The translations under genes were made by a program, and so were the position numbers. A model generated the notes under the pieces. It was given only the letters and a program-made list of their open reading frames with translations, ran no database searches and was not told the origin of the DNA. Shown piece by piece: positions 31,920 to 43,263 of a DNA stretch of 64,000 bases. Origin of the DNA: Lunularia cruciata (lineage: Eukaryota; Streptophyta; Marchantiopsida; Lunulariales; Lunulariaceae); the NCBI GenBank assembly GCA_948567375.1, contig OX419758.1, forward strand, positions 50,411,001 through 50,475,000. The letters run 5' to 3'. Position 1 is the stretch's first letter; every line of letters begins with the position of its first letter.

Positions 31920-32530
31920 ATGTATTCCTTGGCCTACAAATATGAGTAGAGTGCAACCATTCCTTGGGTTGGAAAACTTCTATCATTGTTATGTTAGAGG
32001 ATTTAATGCCATTGCCAAGGCCTTGAAAAAGTTGACCAATCTTACACAAGAGTAGTGTTGGGGAGATGAGCAAGATAGAGCTTTTGTAAAGCTCAAGGAG
32101 AGGTTCACATCTACCTCTATTTTGAGGAGACCAATCAAAGGAAGACCATTTTAGGTTCACACTAATTGGAATATGTTGGGACTTGGAGCAATGCTCATCC
32201 AACATGATGATGAGAGGAAGGATTTTGTGGTGGCCTATGCTACTTGCTCCAAAAATTCAATGGAGGCAAAGTATAGCTCATATGAGGAAGAGTTTTTGGC
32301 AACAATATGGGCAGTAGCACATTTCTGATGTTACTTATTTGGTAACCCCTTTATCCTCATCATTGATCATCAGCCATTGAAATGGTTGATGGAGTCCAAC
32401 AAGCTTTCAAGCAAGCTTGCACAATGGGCTCTAATTTTATAGGAGTATAATTTCACGGTTATTCATAGACCTAGAGTAGTGAATTGTGACGCAGTTGGGT
32501 TGAGTAAAAACCCATGTCCCAACCAGCAAG
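31920..32530 (+). pseudogene. RNase H of element C
   Basis: After the connection segment (FLGLENFYHCYVRGF, with FVKLKERFTSTSILRRP) the RNase H core reads VHTNWNMLGLGAMLIQ, FVVAYATCSKNSMEAKYSSYEEEFLATIWAV, and IDHQPLKWLMESNKLSSKLAQW. The first catalytic Asp appears as Asn (TNWN). The order after RT is standard for Ty3/gypsy. Confidence 0.87.
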
Positions 32531-32869
32531 ATCAGACCAAAGCACGCATGGTGAGACAAATGAGGAGATGGTGCCATGTTGGCATGCATCTACCTTTCTT
32601 TGCATATTTTTTAGGCTTTGGTGGTATCTCTCTAAGCGCATACATGAGGAGTTATTGAGATCACAAATCTAGAGAGTGGAGATAGTGGTATAGCTCAACA
32701 AGCTATTCATGATGATGTCTTAGTGATAATTATCTTTGCACTAGTGTTGTGGGTGGCGCAATTGAGCCAAGGAGAGAGACCATGTTCTTTAATGAGCCAG
32801 ATGGTTTAGTTTGGATGACAAATACCTTCTTTGTGTATGGGAGGATGTTAGAGTGCAACTTCTATCTCA

Positions 32870-33560
32870 AAGACCACATTTGGTATGTCATGCTCATGAG
32901 GAGCTAGGACATTTTGGAGTAAAGTGTACATATAGCTTACTCCATAATCATTATTGGTGGTATGGTATGCAGACCAATGTATAGCATTTTGTTGCCAAAT
33001 GTGTGGTTTGTGACCAAGTTAGAGCATAATTCAATGCTCCTACACCATAGTTACACCCTCTACCTATCATGGGATTGGGTTACCAATGGAGCTTGGACTT
33101 TGCTGGACCTTTATCATTGACTATGAGACATTATTGGTACATTTTGGTGATGGTGGAGCACTTCTCCAAGTGGATTGAGTTGGTGGTACTTCCTAACAAG
33201 TCTAGTGAAGGAGCAACTTACTTGTTCTTGGATCGGGTTCTTAGTCATTTTGGTGCACGATTTGAGATTTTGACTAATCAAGGTACATAATTCTTGGGGG
33301 AGTTTCAAGTCTTGTGTGACAAGGCTTTGATTGATCATCATGATACCTCCTAAAATCACCATAAGGCAGATGGTTTAGTAGAGAGAGTGGTTCAGATGGT
33401 GAAGAGAAGATTATAAAAGTATAGTTTGCAAAGAGGCCACTTGGGAGATTGGGATTACCAATTACCTTGGTTGGCCAAGGGCTATTGGTTCAACCAGCAA
33501 GCCTCCTTAGAATCTTTCTCTCCTCACTTTCTACTCTATGGATGAGATCCAAATTAACTT
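32870..33560 (+). pseudogene. Integrase of element C
   Basis: The zinc-binding N-terminus is visible as HEELGHFG..LLHNHYWWYGM..FVAKCVVCD (HHCC). The core has SLDFAGPL (first Asp) and ILTNQGT, where the second Asp is replaced by Asn. HHKADGLVERVVQMVKR carries the third acidic residue. The open stretch is 33069-33290. Asp to Asn (GAT to AAT) would abolish activity even without the stops. Confidence 0.88.
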
Positions 33561-33679
33561 GTAGCCATTTGTTGAGATGCTACTATAGTTGTGGACTTGG
33601 ATGATACTATAGTTGTGGATGAATAGGTGAGTGCATGTTCTCAATGGGCAGAGGTCTTTTAGAGAGTGATGCCAATGGC

Positions 33680-34000
33680 CTTTGAGAACTTGGCAATTGC
33701 TCAATGTAGAGATACCTTATGTTATGCTACCATTCAATGAGGAGGTTATAGACCCTTGATTCGTCAATTTTATCCAAGTGATTATGTATGTTTCGAACAA
33801 GCAACACCGATGACACTTGATGTTTCTACAAGCTGCACTATCTTGAAAGTGCATGAGGTTTTGTCATCTAGAGTCCTTGGTTGGAAGGACATGATGTGTT
33901 GTTTGGAAGGATCATGTGTAATTTTGCACCATGTCACCTCCCAAAAATTGATGGTACTATGGACCCAAGCTTGGCCCTTGTACATGTAGGCTTGAGGTGT
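33680..34000 (+). pseudogene. Integrase C-terminal domain of element C
   Basis: Readable text includes IRQFYPSDYVCFEQATPMTLDV and CTILKVHEVLSSRVL, then CNFAPCHLPKIDGTMDPSLA in a neighbouring frame. This is the beta-rich C-terminal domain that in some plant Ty3/gypsy lineages ends in an APCHLP motif. The stretch 34000-34300 after it holds nothing recognised. Confidence 0.72.
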
Positions 34001-34308
34001 ATGTTACGTGGCTCTTTTAGTAGAGTTGCTACTATGTTAGTGCATGATAGCTGTTCGAGAGGATGGCATATGGCATGTTTGATTCCTCCCTTCATGGTGG
34101 TTCCTCAGGGATAGTGGCTATGTCCAAGATGTACTTGACTTATAGGTGGTTCATCCTTTATATGGTATAGATTGCAAACAAGTGACCAACAATGGGGCTT
34201 GCTAGCACCCGGTCTTTTGATCTTTTCCCCACCATAGGGTATACCATATACTTGGATTAGATGGTTATCTAGAGTTAGAGGAACCTAACTGCCATCTAGG
34301 AAGGCAAT

Positions 34309-34945
34309 TGTGGCACTTTAGAGCCCACAAATAACTTATGTGTGAGTTGTGCTTCTATAGTGTATGATGTTGATAGTGATGTATGTTGTGTAGTGATGTA
34401 TATATGCACAACAATTGTTTTGTCATTTGTAGTATCACACCTAGATTTCTTAGATGCTAGAGTAGTAGTGTTTGTAATTAGAAGTATCTTGGCAATTATT
34501 CATAGACTGCTTGTTGACGGTCAGATTTTGTATTTGGGGTACTAACTACATAGTGGGGCCCACCGTCACTTGCACCCTTTGCACCATTGGGTGTATCATC
34601 AGTAGGACAATTAGGGTTGGAGACCTAAGCTGAGATTAGGGGTATACTTTTGAAGTGCAGCTCTAGAGAGCTCACTTTGAGTTCTTGGCTATGGTGGACA
34701 GATGCCAATGAAGATCACCTAGAGTCTCTTAGCTAGAGTGAATGTGGCTTGACTGTAATTAGTACCCATTTGTTGGGAAATCCTTCAATGACAAATCAAG
34801 TACTAATCTGATTAAGTGTGATTCAAGTTATGAAAAAACTGATTATTGTGGTACTTTAGAGTCCATGTATGAGTTGTGCTTCTATGGTGTATGATGTTGA
34901 CAATGATGTATGTTGTGTAGTGATGTATATAAGCATGAAATCTTG
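34309..34945 (+). repeat. Right LTR of element C followed by a second partial LTR start
   Basis: The LTR-like copy starts TGTGGCACTTTAGAG at 34309, after a purine-rich AGGAAGGCAA. At 34847, 538 bp later, the same start recurs as TGTGGTACTTTAGAG. It can be followed for about 90 bp (through GATGTATGTTGTGTAGTGATGTATATA) before the similarity stops. So a full copy is followed head to tail by the beginning of another. Confidence 0.72.
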
Positions 34946-36430
34946 AATTGTAGACACAAATGCTTTGACTTGGCTCTTGTCAGACCAACTCCACTTAATT
35001 TGGGTCATGTTGTTTGCACATTGGTAGAAATTGATTAACCAAGGCCCCTCATTGATGTTAGGGAAGCCCCAACATTTTTGGTATTTAGGAATTTCAGCCA
35101 TCAAAACTTGTTCTCTCCCCTTCTTCTTTCAAATTGGATTTTGAATCCACTCAAACCTTATATCTTGCTTAATTCTTTTGTGAAAGCTCTTGAGACACCT
35201 ATGAAATCTTTGAAATCTCTCTCTCTCTCTCTCTTGATAGCACTCTCTCAAATGCCTTTCAAATGAACTTAGTTTCCCTTCTCAAGCATTTCTCTCTCTC
35301 TCTTGATTGCTTTCAAATACTCTTGGATTCCCAATTTGCCTCCTCTCTTATTTACTCTAAACATCAATAACTTTTGAACTATATTGTTCTCTCTTCACAC
35401 TACACAATTGTACAAAATCAAGATTACATTCTTTCCCTCCTTTTGAATGCACTTAGTTCTTCTTCTCATAGCTCCCTTCTCAATCTATTTATTACTCTCT
35501 CTCCTTTTTCTCTTATAGCTTTTGAGTGCTCTTCATTTCCTTTTATCCTAATTTTTCTTTCTAAACATTAGTAGCTTTCAAACAATGAGAGGCATGATTG
35601 CTCACTCTCCACTTTACAAAGTTTGTACAAATTTGAGTATGCCTTATTACCTTTTTGCTGCCAATTCTTGGAAATTTTGCTAAACTTTTGAGTGGTACTC
35701 TTTCCTTCTCCCAAGGTGACCTTACAATTATTTTGATCTCTTCTTCAATTGGTTGGCATTTATTTTGATTTTGATTGCTTCTTCTATTGGCCTCCATTTG
35801 CACATATCTTCTCATCAATTTTGAACTATTGCTTTAGCTTAAAAACCATTCAATCTTCTAAACCTTGTATTTCTTAAATTCAAACTTCACAAGTTCTTTG
35901 TTAAAATTAGCTTGAATATATTAAACTATATACCACTAAATCTTTTCTCATCTTGGAAACTAAAACCTCACTAATATCCATGCTATTGAGAGGAATAAAT
36001 CTAAAACATAACAAAGTTATTGAGCAAAATTTTGATCTAAAATATCTAGAACAAAACAAACCAAACTCATGGTAGCAGTCACCCTTTCAAACAAGTGACC
36101 CCCAACTTACATGAGCAGACCCATCCTCTTAAATGACTTACAAGAAAACCCAAATATAAACAAGAAAATTCCTACCCCTTAAAACAAAAAGTGAGCAAAC
36201 CTATCTTCTTAAATGAATGACAACATTATATGAGCAAATTTTCTAAATAAAACATACAACACCACATGAGAATGGCCAAGGGCTAATTGCAAAATTCTCC
36301 ATATATTAACACACTCCATGGTTCAACAAACCCATGGCTAAGAGCCAAATGAAAAATTCTCCATACACATATAGAAAAATCATCCATATGAGTTGCATAG
36401 AACTCTCTAAAACACGACTTGAAATTATAA
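34946..36430. other. No gene; very CpG-poor pyrimidine-rich DNA
   Basis: CG dinucleotides are almost absent from this stretch. It contains CT runs (35219-35234 and 35290-35305) and the tandem repeat listed separately. I see no recognisable coding relic. Motifs such as GAGCAAACC near 36190 are inverted forms of the TTTGCTC motif seen at 20 kb. Confidence 0.5.
35262..35650 (+). repeat. Diverged tandem repeat, period about 180-205 bp, two copies
   Basis: The order ACTTAGTT, TCTCTCTCT, CTCTTATTTACTCTAAACATCAATAAC, then CAC..ACAAA recurs. ATCAATAACTTTTGAAC near 35360 corresponds to ATTAGTAGCTTTCAAAC near 35566. Divergence is considerable and indels shift the period. Confidence 0.5.
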
Positions 36431-36439
36431 GGTCTCAAA

Positions 36440-36930
36440 CAAAAAACTATTGATGTTGAACTTTACCTTTCTCTCTATGGGAATACATAGTGTGCTTAGT
36501 TGTGGAGCATATGGATCAAAGATTGTATGGAAATATATAACCACTAGTTTGATCACAAGTGTTACCCAACAATCAGAACCCTCCACTATTGATTTTAGTA
36601 TTGCTTCTATCGGGTAGGGTAGTAACGGGCAACCTAACCTCTCATCATAACACATACTCTTGGTCTACTAGTCATCACTTCCAGCATTACCAAGGAGAAT
36701 ACATAGCACTCCTATAAGGAAAGAATCTAAGCGCAATGTCCACACATCAATCCAAGTCAACTGGGCATACTAACAAGCATGCAAGCACGGAGAGGATCCA
36801 ACCACAAGAATTCAACAACTCTCCATGCTTTTGGCAGAAATAAGCTTTATAGACTTTGCTTTGTCCTCAAGCTGATTTCAATCTGTAGTCCAAGCTTCTT
36901 CCAAGTTGTATTCCAACTTCCAAACCAATA
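36440..36930 (+). repeat. Dispersed repeat H, copy 1
   Basis: It is homologous to 63545-64000. Shared blocks include GGGCAACCTAACCT, GTCATCACTTCCAGCATTA, GAATCTAAGCGCAATG and CAAGCATGCAAGCA-type sequence, in the same order and orientation. It could be an LTR or part of a transposon body. No protein is recognised. Confidence 0.75.
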
Positions 36931-39900
36931 TATACTCCAAATGGAGAAATTCTATGCTTTTTTATGGGAGAACTATGTACAACTCAAACAAGAATAACTT
37001 TATTTAGACTACTCAAATTCAAATGATATAAAACTCAATTAAAATCCTTTAAGGTAAGATTTTCAATAGTACAAAGCAAGTCACCATTTGACTATTATAG
37101 CTCCCTTGACAAGCTCTCAAACTTGGCCGATTTTTTGTAGTTTTCACCCTAATTTTGAAATCCCCAATTGAGGGTTTGCTCTTGGTTCTTGGCAACTTTC
37201 TCCATATTTCTAGATTAGAGGTACACATAACTTTCACAAACATTCTAGAAACCTAAAATCATCAATTATAGTCACACAATAGGAGAAATGACACTCAATC
37301 ATGATTGAAGATATAAATGCTCTATCAAACTTATAATAGTATTTTCAATAGAACTTGTTGCATCAGCTCTCACTTTCCATGGATCCAAAGCCAACCAAAT
37401 TTTTCATAGTAGTGTTTTTTTATCTTAACTCAACTATTGCAAATTTTTATAGCCTAATCTTATCCATATCCTTAGATATGGATCAATTCTTAAGCTAGGG
37501 TAGCTTGTGAGCTTTGTAGACCTAAGTATACTTGATCCAAGACCTTGAATTCTCTATTTGAGTAATGCACATGAGACCTTTACACAAAGGTTCAAGACCT
37601 AACCACCAAAAAAAATTGAAAATTTTCATAAGCTAATTCAAACCATAACTTGGGAAGTGACCAAAATTCCAAACTTGATTTTCATCTCATCTCCAACACC
37701 TTATTTTCCAAAGCTTCAACTTCAATCGACCAGATTTTATTTTGAAATTGATCCAAAACTATAATTTCTTGCACTCAACACTATAAGCATTTTCCTTCTC
37801 TCTAACACCACTAACAAATCATAAAAATGTATCACAAAGCTCTCCTAATTGTCTAGTTTGTGCATCTAGGTATGAATTCTACCCCCTTGATTTAATTGAT
37901 CATATCTCTTACAAAATCTACTCAAACCATTTGATTTATATCTCCACATTATATCTTTTTGGCTCTCCTCTCCAAACTTTGTCTTTTCTCCTTGAATGCC
38001 ATGCAATTTCTCCTTCAATGGTCAAAAGACCTCCATACTTCTCTTCTTGGGATCCAATCACTTGCATTCTTGTCATTCACTTGGTTCTCTTTTTGGTAAA
38101 TGGACCCCACAACTCCAACTTGAAGCCATTGAATAAGCTTAAATCCTTCTCCATTTATAAGAGCATATAGATTGTCAATTCCTAGACCTACTCATAAGTA
38201 AGCACAGGAAGAAAAATTGGATTTGGGCTTCCCATCACCAACTCCATAAATGTAACCACAAATTGTGCTCTACCATCCAACCCCAAAGTTCATCACGGTG
38301 TAGAATCTGAAGCATGATGAGAAAAGGATTTGAGAGTGGCAGATTGGGAGCATGAGACATCTTCTACTCATGTGCTTCCTCTTGTGCTCTAGCACCCACA
38401 CTCTATTACAACTTCGACTCCCCATGTCTTCTTCCTGCTTGAGATTCCTAAACTAAAAATACACCTCCCATCTATCAACTCTCCATCACCTATATCCATA
38501 AAAGCACTCAAAGAAGATAAGACCATAATCCATGTGGTTTGTTGTATACGTGTACATAGATTTTCACAATAGTTCAATTGTGGAATCTATATATTACAAT
38601 CTACTCCAATAATGTGGAGATAAACCATACCAACTCCATTTTCACAAGTTATGCAAATCATAACATGACAACAATTGCATGGTTCAAGGCAAGGCATGTT
38701 TCTACCACCACATGCATAGTTTTTTCTCTAATCTAATGCTACCTAGTAGCTTCTTTATTCTGGTCTTGCTTATAACTGTTGCCGCAAATTGATTTATAGA
38801 TTTTTATTCATCTCTTGCACATTCATCTTCCTCCCACATGTCCAATCTATTAATCAAGAAATTAAGCAATATAACAAAGTAACTATCCATTGAAAGAGAA
38901 AATAATTTTGTTTTTTTCATTTAATTGTACCCTTAACACACGCAAAGAATGCAAATGAGCTTCCAATATCCTTATACATTGTTCATTTATGCACCTTGTT
39001 GAAGTGACACAATGGTTAAAATCTTTTTTCTCTTGAGTGCTTGCTTTTTTAAATGAAGGTACAAGGTGACTCATGAGCATGCATTGCCCAATAAATACTC
39101 ATGACTCTCAAAAGAAGCACATGCTCCTCATGGATTTAGATCTGACCAAAGTTCATACCATTTTAAACATGTCATATCATGACGTGAACCATGAATTCAT
39201 GTGCAAAACACCACTCTTTTAGCCACAACTATCAAAATCTTATGGAACTCACTAACATCTTCTCAAAGTTAGGGAACTCAAGAACTCATAATATCCTTAT
39301 ATCTTCTCAAGGAGCAACCGTCATGATGCAATAGCCACCACTAAATAGGCATTATTCTTTGATAACATGACAAAGATGACAGCATGAACATTTTCTTACT
39401 TGTACCAAAAATGATATAATAATCAATGAACATTTTCTTACCTCAAGCAAAATGCAAAATTCTATGCTTGTCAATTCTATATCACCTAGCAGTTGATTAA
39501 GAACTCTTTTTGCTTAAATTAGACTTCCCTATCTATGGTGGGCTTTTGTGACAAGGGGACAAGAGTCCGATCAGCTAGACCTATACACCCAAGAAATCCT
39601 TTCGTGCAAATGAGGGTACAATTTGTGCTCTCTCCTTGATCCTTGGCCATTTGCACTTCATGTCTCAAAATGGACAATATTGTAGTGATTACTCTCTCAG
39701 TAAAATTTGGTTGTGGATCCTATGCTAATTCCCTGTAGATTTATTCCTCCAGCAACACAAGCTCCATTCCCATTAGGTCCAATTCAATCCAATGCTAATG
39801 CCACTTAAAACCATATAGGTGTTTGGTATTTTTTGAGAACACTTCTTCTTTTGAAGACCTCGTGCACTTTCAAGAGGTCCAATAGAGCCACAAAGGACTC

Positions 39901-40230
39901 CATGTTCATTCTCACTGGCTGTTTGGAAGTTGGAGAGTCAAGCACCGAACAAAATTTATATATGAATTTGGTGCTTCTCTTAGTTTGTACACTTTTGGTC
40001 AGATATCAACTCTAGTGAATAAATTCCTACAATGGTAGGAATATATGGAACCTTTCCATATCATCAATATTATCTTCTTTGCTCCATCCCCCTAAGTCCC
40101 AACAATCATCCTCCCACTTATTGTCCCAAGATAGATCCTCCCCCTCTTCCCACTTCTCATCTCCATTTTGTGATTCTGCCATTCCAAGCCATATCAATTT
40201 TTTCAATTCTTTCCTTACCAAGTTTCATGA
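36931..40230. other. No gene recognised
   Basis: This is 3.3 kb of AT-rich, CpG-poor DNA with only short frames, none of which resembles a known protein. The base composition is like that of the decayed transposons, so old repeat remnants are likely. Confidence 0.5.
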
Positions 40231-41483
40231 ACTGATGTGAGGAATTATTCCAAAAACAAACTACTACTCCAGTCTCCAGGACCACACACCAAATTTCTAG
40301 AATTTATAATGCCGGATCGGACCAAGATGCAAGAGAATGCGAAAAGGAGTGCACACGAGGACACGAAGAAGAAAAGCTCTCAAAGAAGTAGGAACAAGTT
40401 TACAAAGAGGGAACTTCCTCACTAACTAACAGTGATACTTCTCTTCACATGCTGACACTGTTCTCATTTGAAATTTCAATTAGAAATGCGTTAATGAAAT
40501 TATAAATAATAGGTACAGAAGATCCCATGATCTCGTAGGTTCTACGGGTCAGAAAAAGTTGATCCGTTCCCAATTTACGGTTACGGTAACCCTCGCAAGT
40601 TTTGTCCACCCACGCACCGTATCGGTTTATGTGATGTCTCATACTTTTTGTTTTTCCACCGATGCACCATATCGGTTTATAGGACATTCCGTATTATTTG
40701 TTTATGGCACCCATACGGGATGTGCAAAACGCCGAACTGAAACCCCCCATTGTGTATCATTCTCTTGTTATGATGTCTCATTGATATTTATGGTTGGACT
40801 CGAATTATCCCAATAGTGATGTCAACATTTGTCGAATTGAAACCCCTTCTATTTAGTTCTTCTATGAGTCTCAATTTGCTTAAGTTACGGTCGCAAAATT
40901 GAAAAAAAAATTTAAAGGAAAAGGAAGGACGCGGTATCCAAAGGTTGGGAGATCTTCTGTTTTCCACCCATTCAAATTCTGACTACATGTTAAAACAAAA
41001 TAAAAACTACTCTCAAGAGGTATCGGTATATTTCCCACTGGTCTTTGTCTTCAACACTCGATAATCTTCTTAACTCGTTCTTCTCTCTCCTCTCTTTGTC
41101 CTTAATCAATATCTTAGCACCATTAACAACGCTACTACGTATTACGCTAATTGAAAACTGAGTGAGCCCGTAGCTGTACTCTCTTCCCTTCTCTATCGGT
41201 CTGTCTCAGCTGCAATAACCGACAACACATGGTTCTGTCATTGGTTCAAGGGCGTCTTATGGCATGAATGAACAGACAGTAGGCTCGGAATTCGGAACCG
41301 CAGCTCTATCGTAAGAAAGGACTGGCTCGTTACGACCTTTTGGGTGTGTGTCAAATTTGTTCAAGTTTGAATATGGACACGCTGACAAGTGGCCAAAATT
41401 GGGATACTCAAGGACAGGAGACAGAAACTTAAACCCTACATCAAATTGCACCGGGTGATCTCCGCCCTGGAGGAGGTCCGACG
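40231..41483 (+). other. Left border of the gene island and upstream region of TH1
   Basis: CG dinucleotides become frequent from about 40.3 kb. The GCACC(G/A)TATCGGTTTAT phrase occurs at 40613 and 40663 (about 50 bp apart), and GAACTGAAACCCC/GAATTGAAACCCC at 40733 and 40835. No clear TATA box is assigned. Short upstream ATGs occur, including a 19-codon frame (41373-41432) that ends in a TAA in frame with the TH1 start. The transcription start is not known. Confidence 0.5.
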
Positions 41484-42464
41484 ATGGCGATGCTGGTGCT
41501 GCAGAAATCAAGACCTGCTATTCATCCGTTTTGCCAGGTGATTGTTAACGGTGTTTGATGACAGACGGGAGGTTTAAGCTGGTGAAGTGTTGATGAGAAG
41601 GAGTGAAGCTTTGCGTGCTGAAATGAGAATTTGGAATGTAGACTAGGCACAAGCTGTGCTGAAAGTGTGTGGGGTTTACCTGGAGAGGTTTATTCACTTG
41701 GGTTGGTTGGCTGGCCCAGCTGAGAGAGTGCAATTTGGAATAGTGAAGGGTTTGGAGCTCGGGTTCGAAATGTGAAACTTCCTTAAGTTAGTGTGCGCTT
41801 GCAGGTATCGAGTAATAAAACCATTAAGATTCGTCTACACTCTGTGAGAATGGTCTCCACTGAATTCTCGCCTCCCGATAGAGCTCTCAAATCGGAGAGG
41901 GTGCCCCTTGTTTTAACTGTTGCGGGATCAGATTCTGGTGGTGGTGCTGGAATTCAAGCTGACATTAAAACATGCGCAGCATTAGGAGTGTTTTGCACAA
42001 CTGCAATTGCTGCGCTCACTGCTCAAAACACAGTCGGTGTGCAGGTATGATACTTATGAATCCAGAATCTAAGCTGATACCAAGCTCTTTCTCAGATCAA
42101 TTGTTGCATATATATTTCTAGGATACTTCTGGCACTCATGAGCTTTCGAGCAGAAACTCGGTACGAGGGGTACTGACATTCCCTCAGCTACTTCGGCACT
42201 GCGTCGGGCACGGATGAAGTTATAGGGCTGTCGTGGAGGTTTACTATGACCGCCTTCTGCATCCTTCTGTTGTTTAGCTGTTTTAGGACTCATGCGTTCA
42301 TAGCGCATGCAGCGATATATTCTACGCAGTTTTGCTTTGCTCTGCATCCCCCAGAGGCCTTCCAGAGCACGGTTTCTACTCTCAGTTCCTAATACCCTGT
42401 CCTCTTGTAGGTGTCTATTACCTGATGTATAATATTTCTTGACATACATGTTACCGTTTACTAC

Positions 42465-42557
<93 letters not shown>

Positions 42558-43231
42558 GCTTTCCACACTTCCACCTCTGTTCTTTTTGACATTCCCGTTA
42601 CTTTTGAGCGGCACTTTAGGGGAGCAACCGTGTTTGCCTTGGCACTCATGAGTTTTCGAGCAGAAACTCGAAATGAGGGGTACTGACAATTGCTCAGCTA
42701 CTTCGGCACGGCGTGAAGCACTGATGAAGTCGCAGGTGTTTTCGTGAAGGTTTATTATGGCGGCCTTCTGCTTCCCCTTTGCTGTTTAGCGCCTCAGGAC
42801 TCAAGCAGCCATAGCACTTGTTGTGATATACTTTATATCCTGTCCTTTTTCGCTTCGCTCTCGTTACCCTGTTACACTTAGACAGGTTTCTGCAGCCACA
42901 CCATCCTATAGCTCTCACATTGTTCCACTCCTCCATTCCCCAGCTAATTCCCTCCCTATTATTTTTCCTTCGCTCTTTGCCTGATTCATGGGACCTCTTG
43001 TGTATACAGTGTTCCTACCCGACTCCAGCCCACGTTTTTTATTTTTATCGTTTGGCAGTCTTTTACATAGCGTTACCTATTTCTCGCAGTTGTTTGCATA
43101 GAGTTGTCAATTTCATGGTGGTTTACTAGTCTGTTAGCCATATGTTATTCTCAATTTGTTCGAATCATACCTTTGCTTCAAGTTACATTCGATGCATTCT
43201 ACCTTATGGATTTCTCATTATTCTAGCATTC

Positions 43232-43263
<32 letters not shown>

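Larger units (their letters stand above)
20634..34849 (+). mobile_element. Element C: large Ty3/gypsy retrotransposon with nested insertions
   Basis: Two diverged direct repeats (20634-21076 and about 34309-34846) bracket a plus-strand order of gag, zinc knuckles, protease, RT, RNase H, integrase and integrase C-terminal domain. No chromodomain is seen. The RT motif YVDD is intact, but many stops occur elsewhere. It is interrupted by blocks G (25753-26435) and D (26688-30471), which together account for about 4.5 kb of the 14.2 kb. The left repeat seems truncated at its 5' end relative to the right one, and I could not find a primer site or target duplication, so the ends are approximate. Confidence 0.82.

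Noticed and set aside
35078-35571. Leu/Ser-rich plus-strand frames
   Set aside because: They are products of the pyrimidine-rich tandem repeat and CT runs.
41793-42050. Reading TH1 from an in-frame GTG at 41793
   Set aside because: The sequence at 41799-41804 is a good splice acceptor. An upstream exon with ATG at 41484 and a GT donor at 41538 joins in phase and supplies a transit peptide.
42461-42689. Ile-Tyr repeat frames on the minus strand
   Set aside because: They are the translation of the TA microsatellite in TH1 intron 2.
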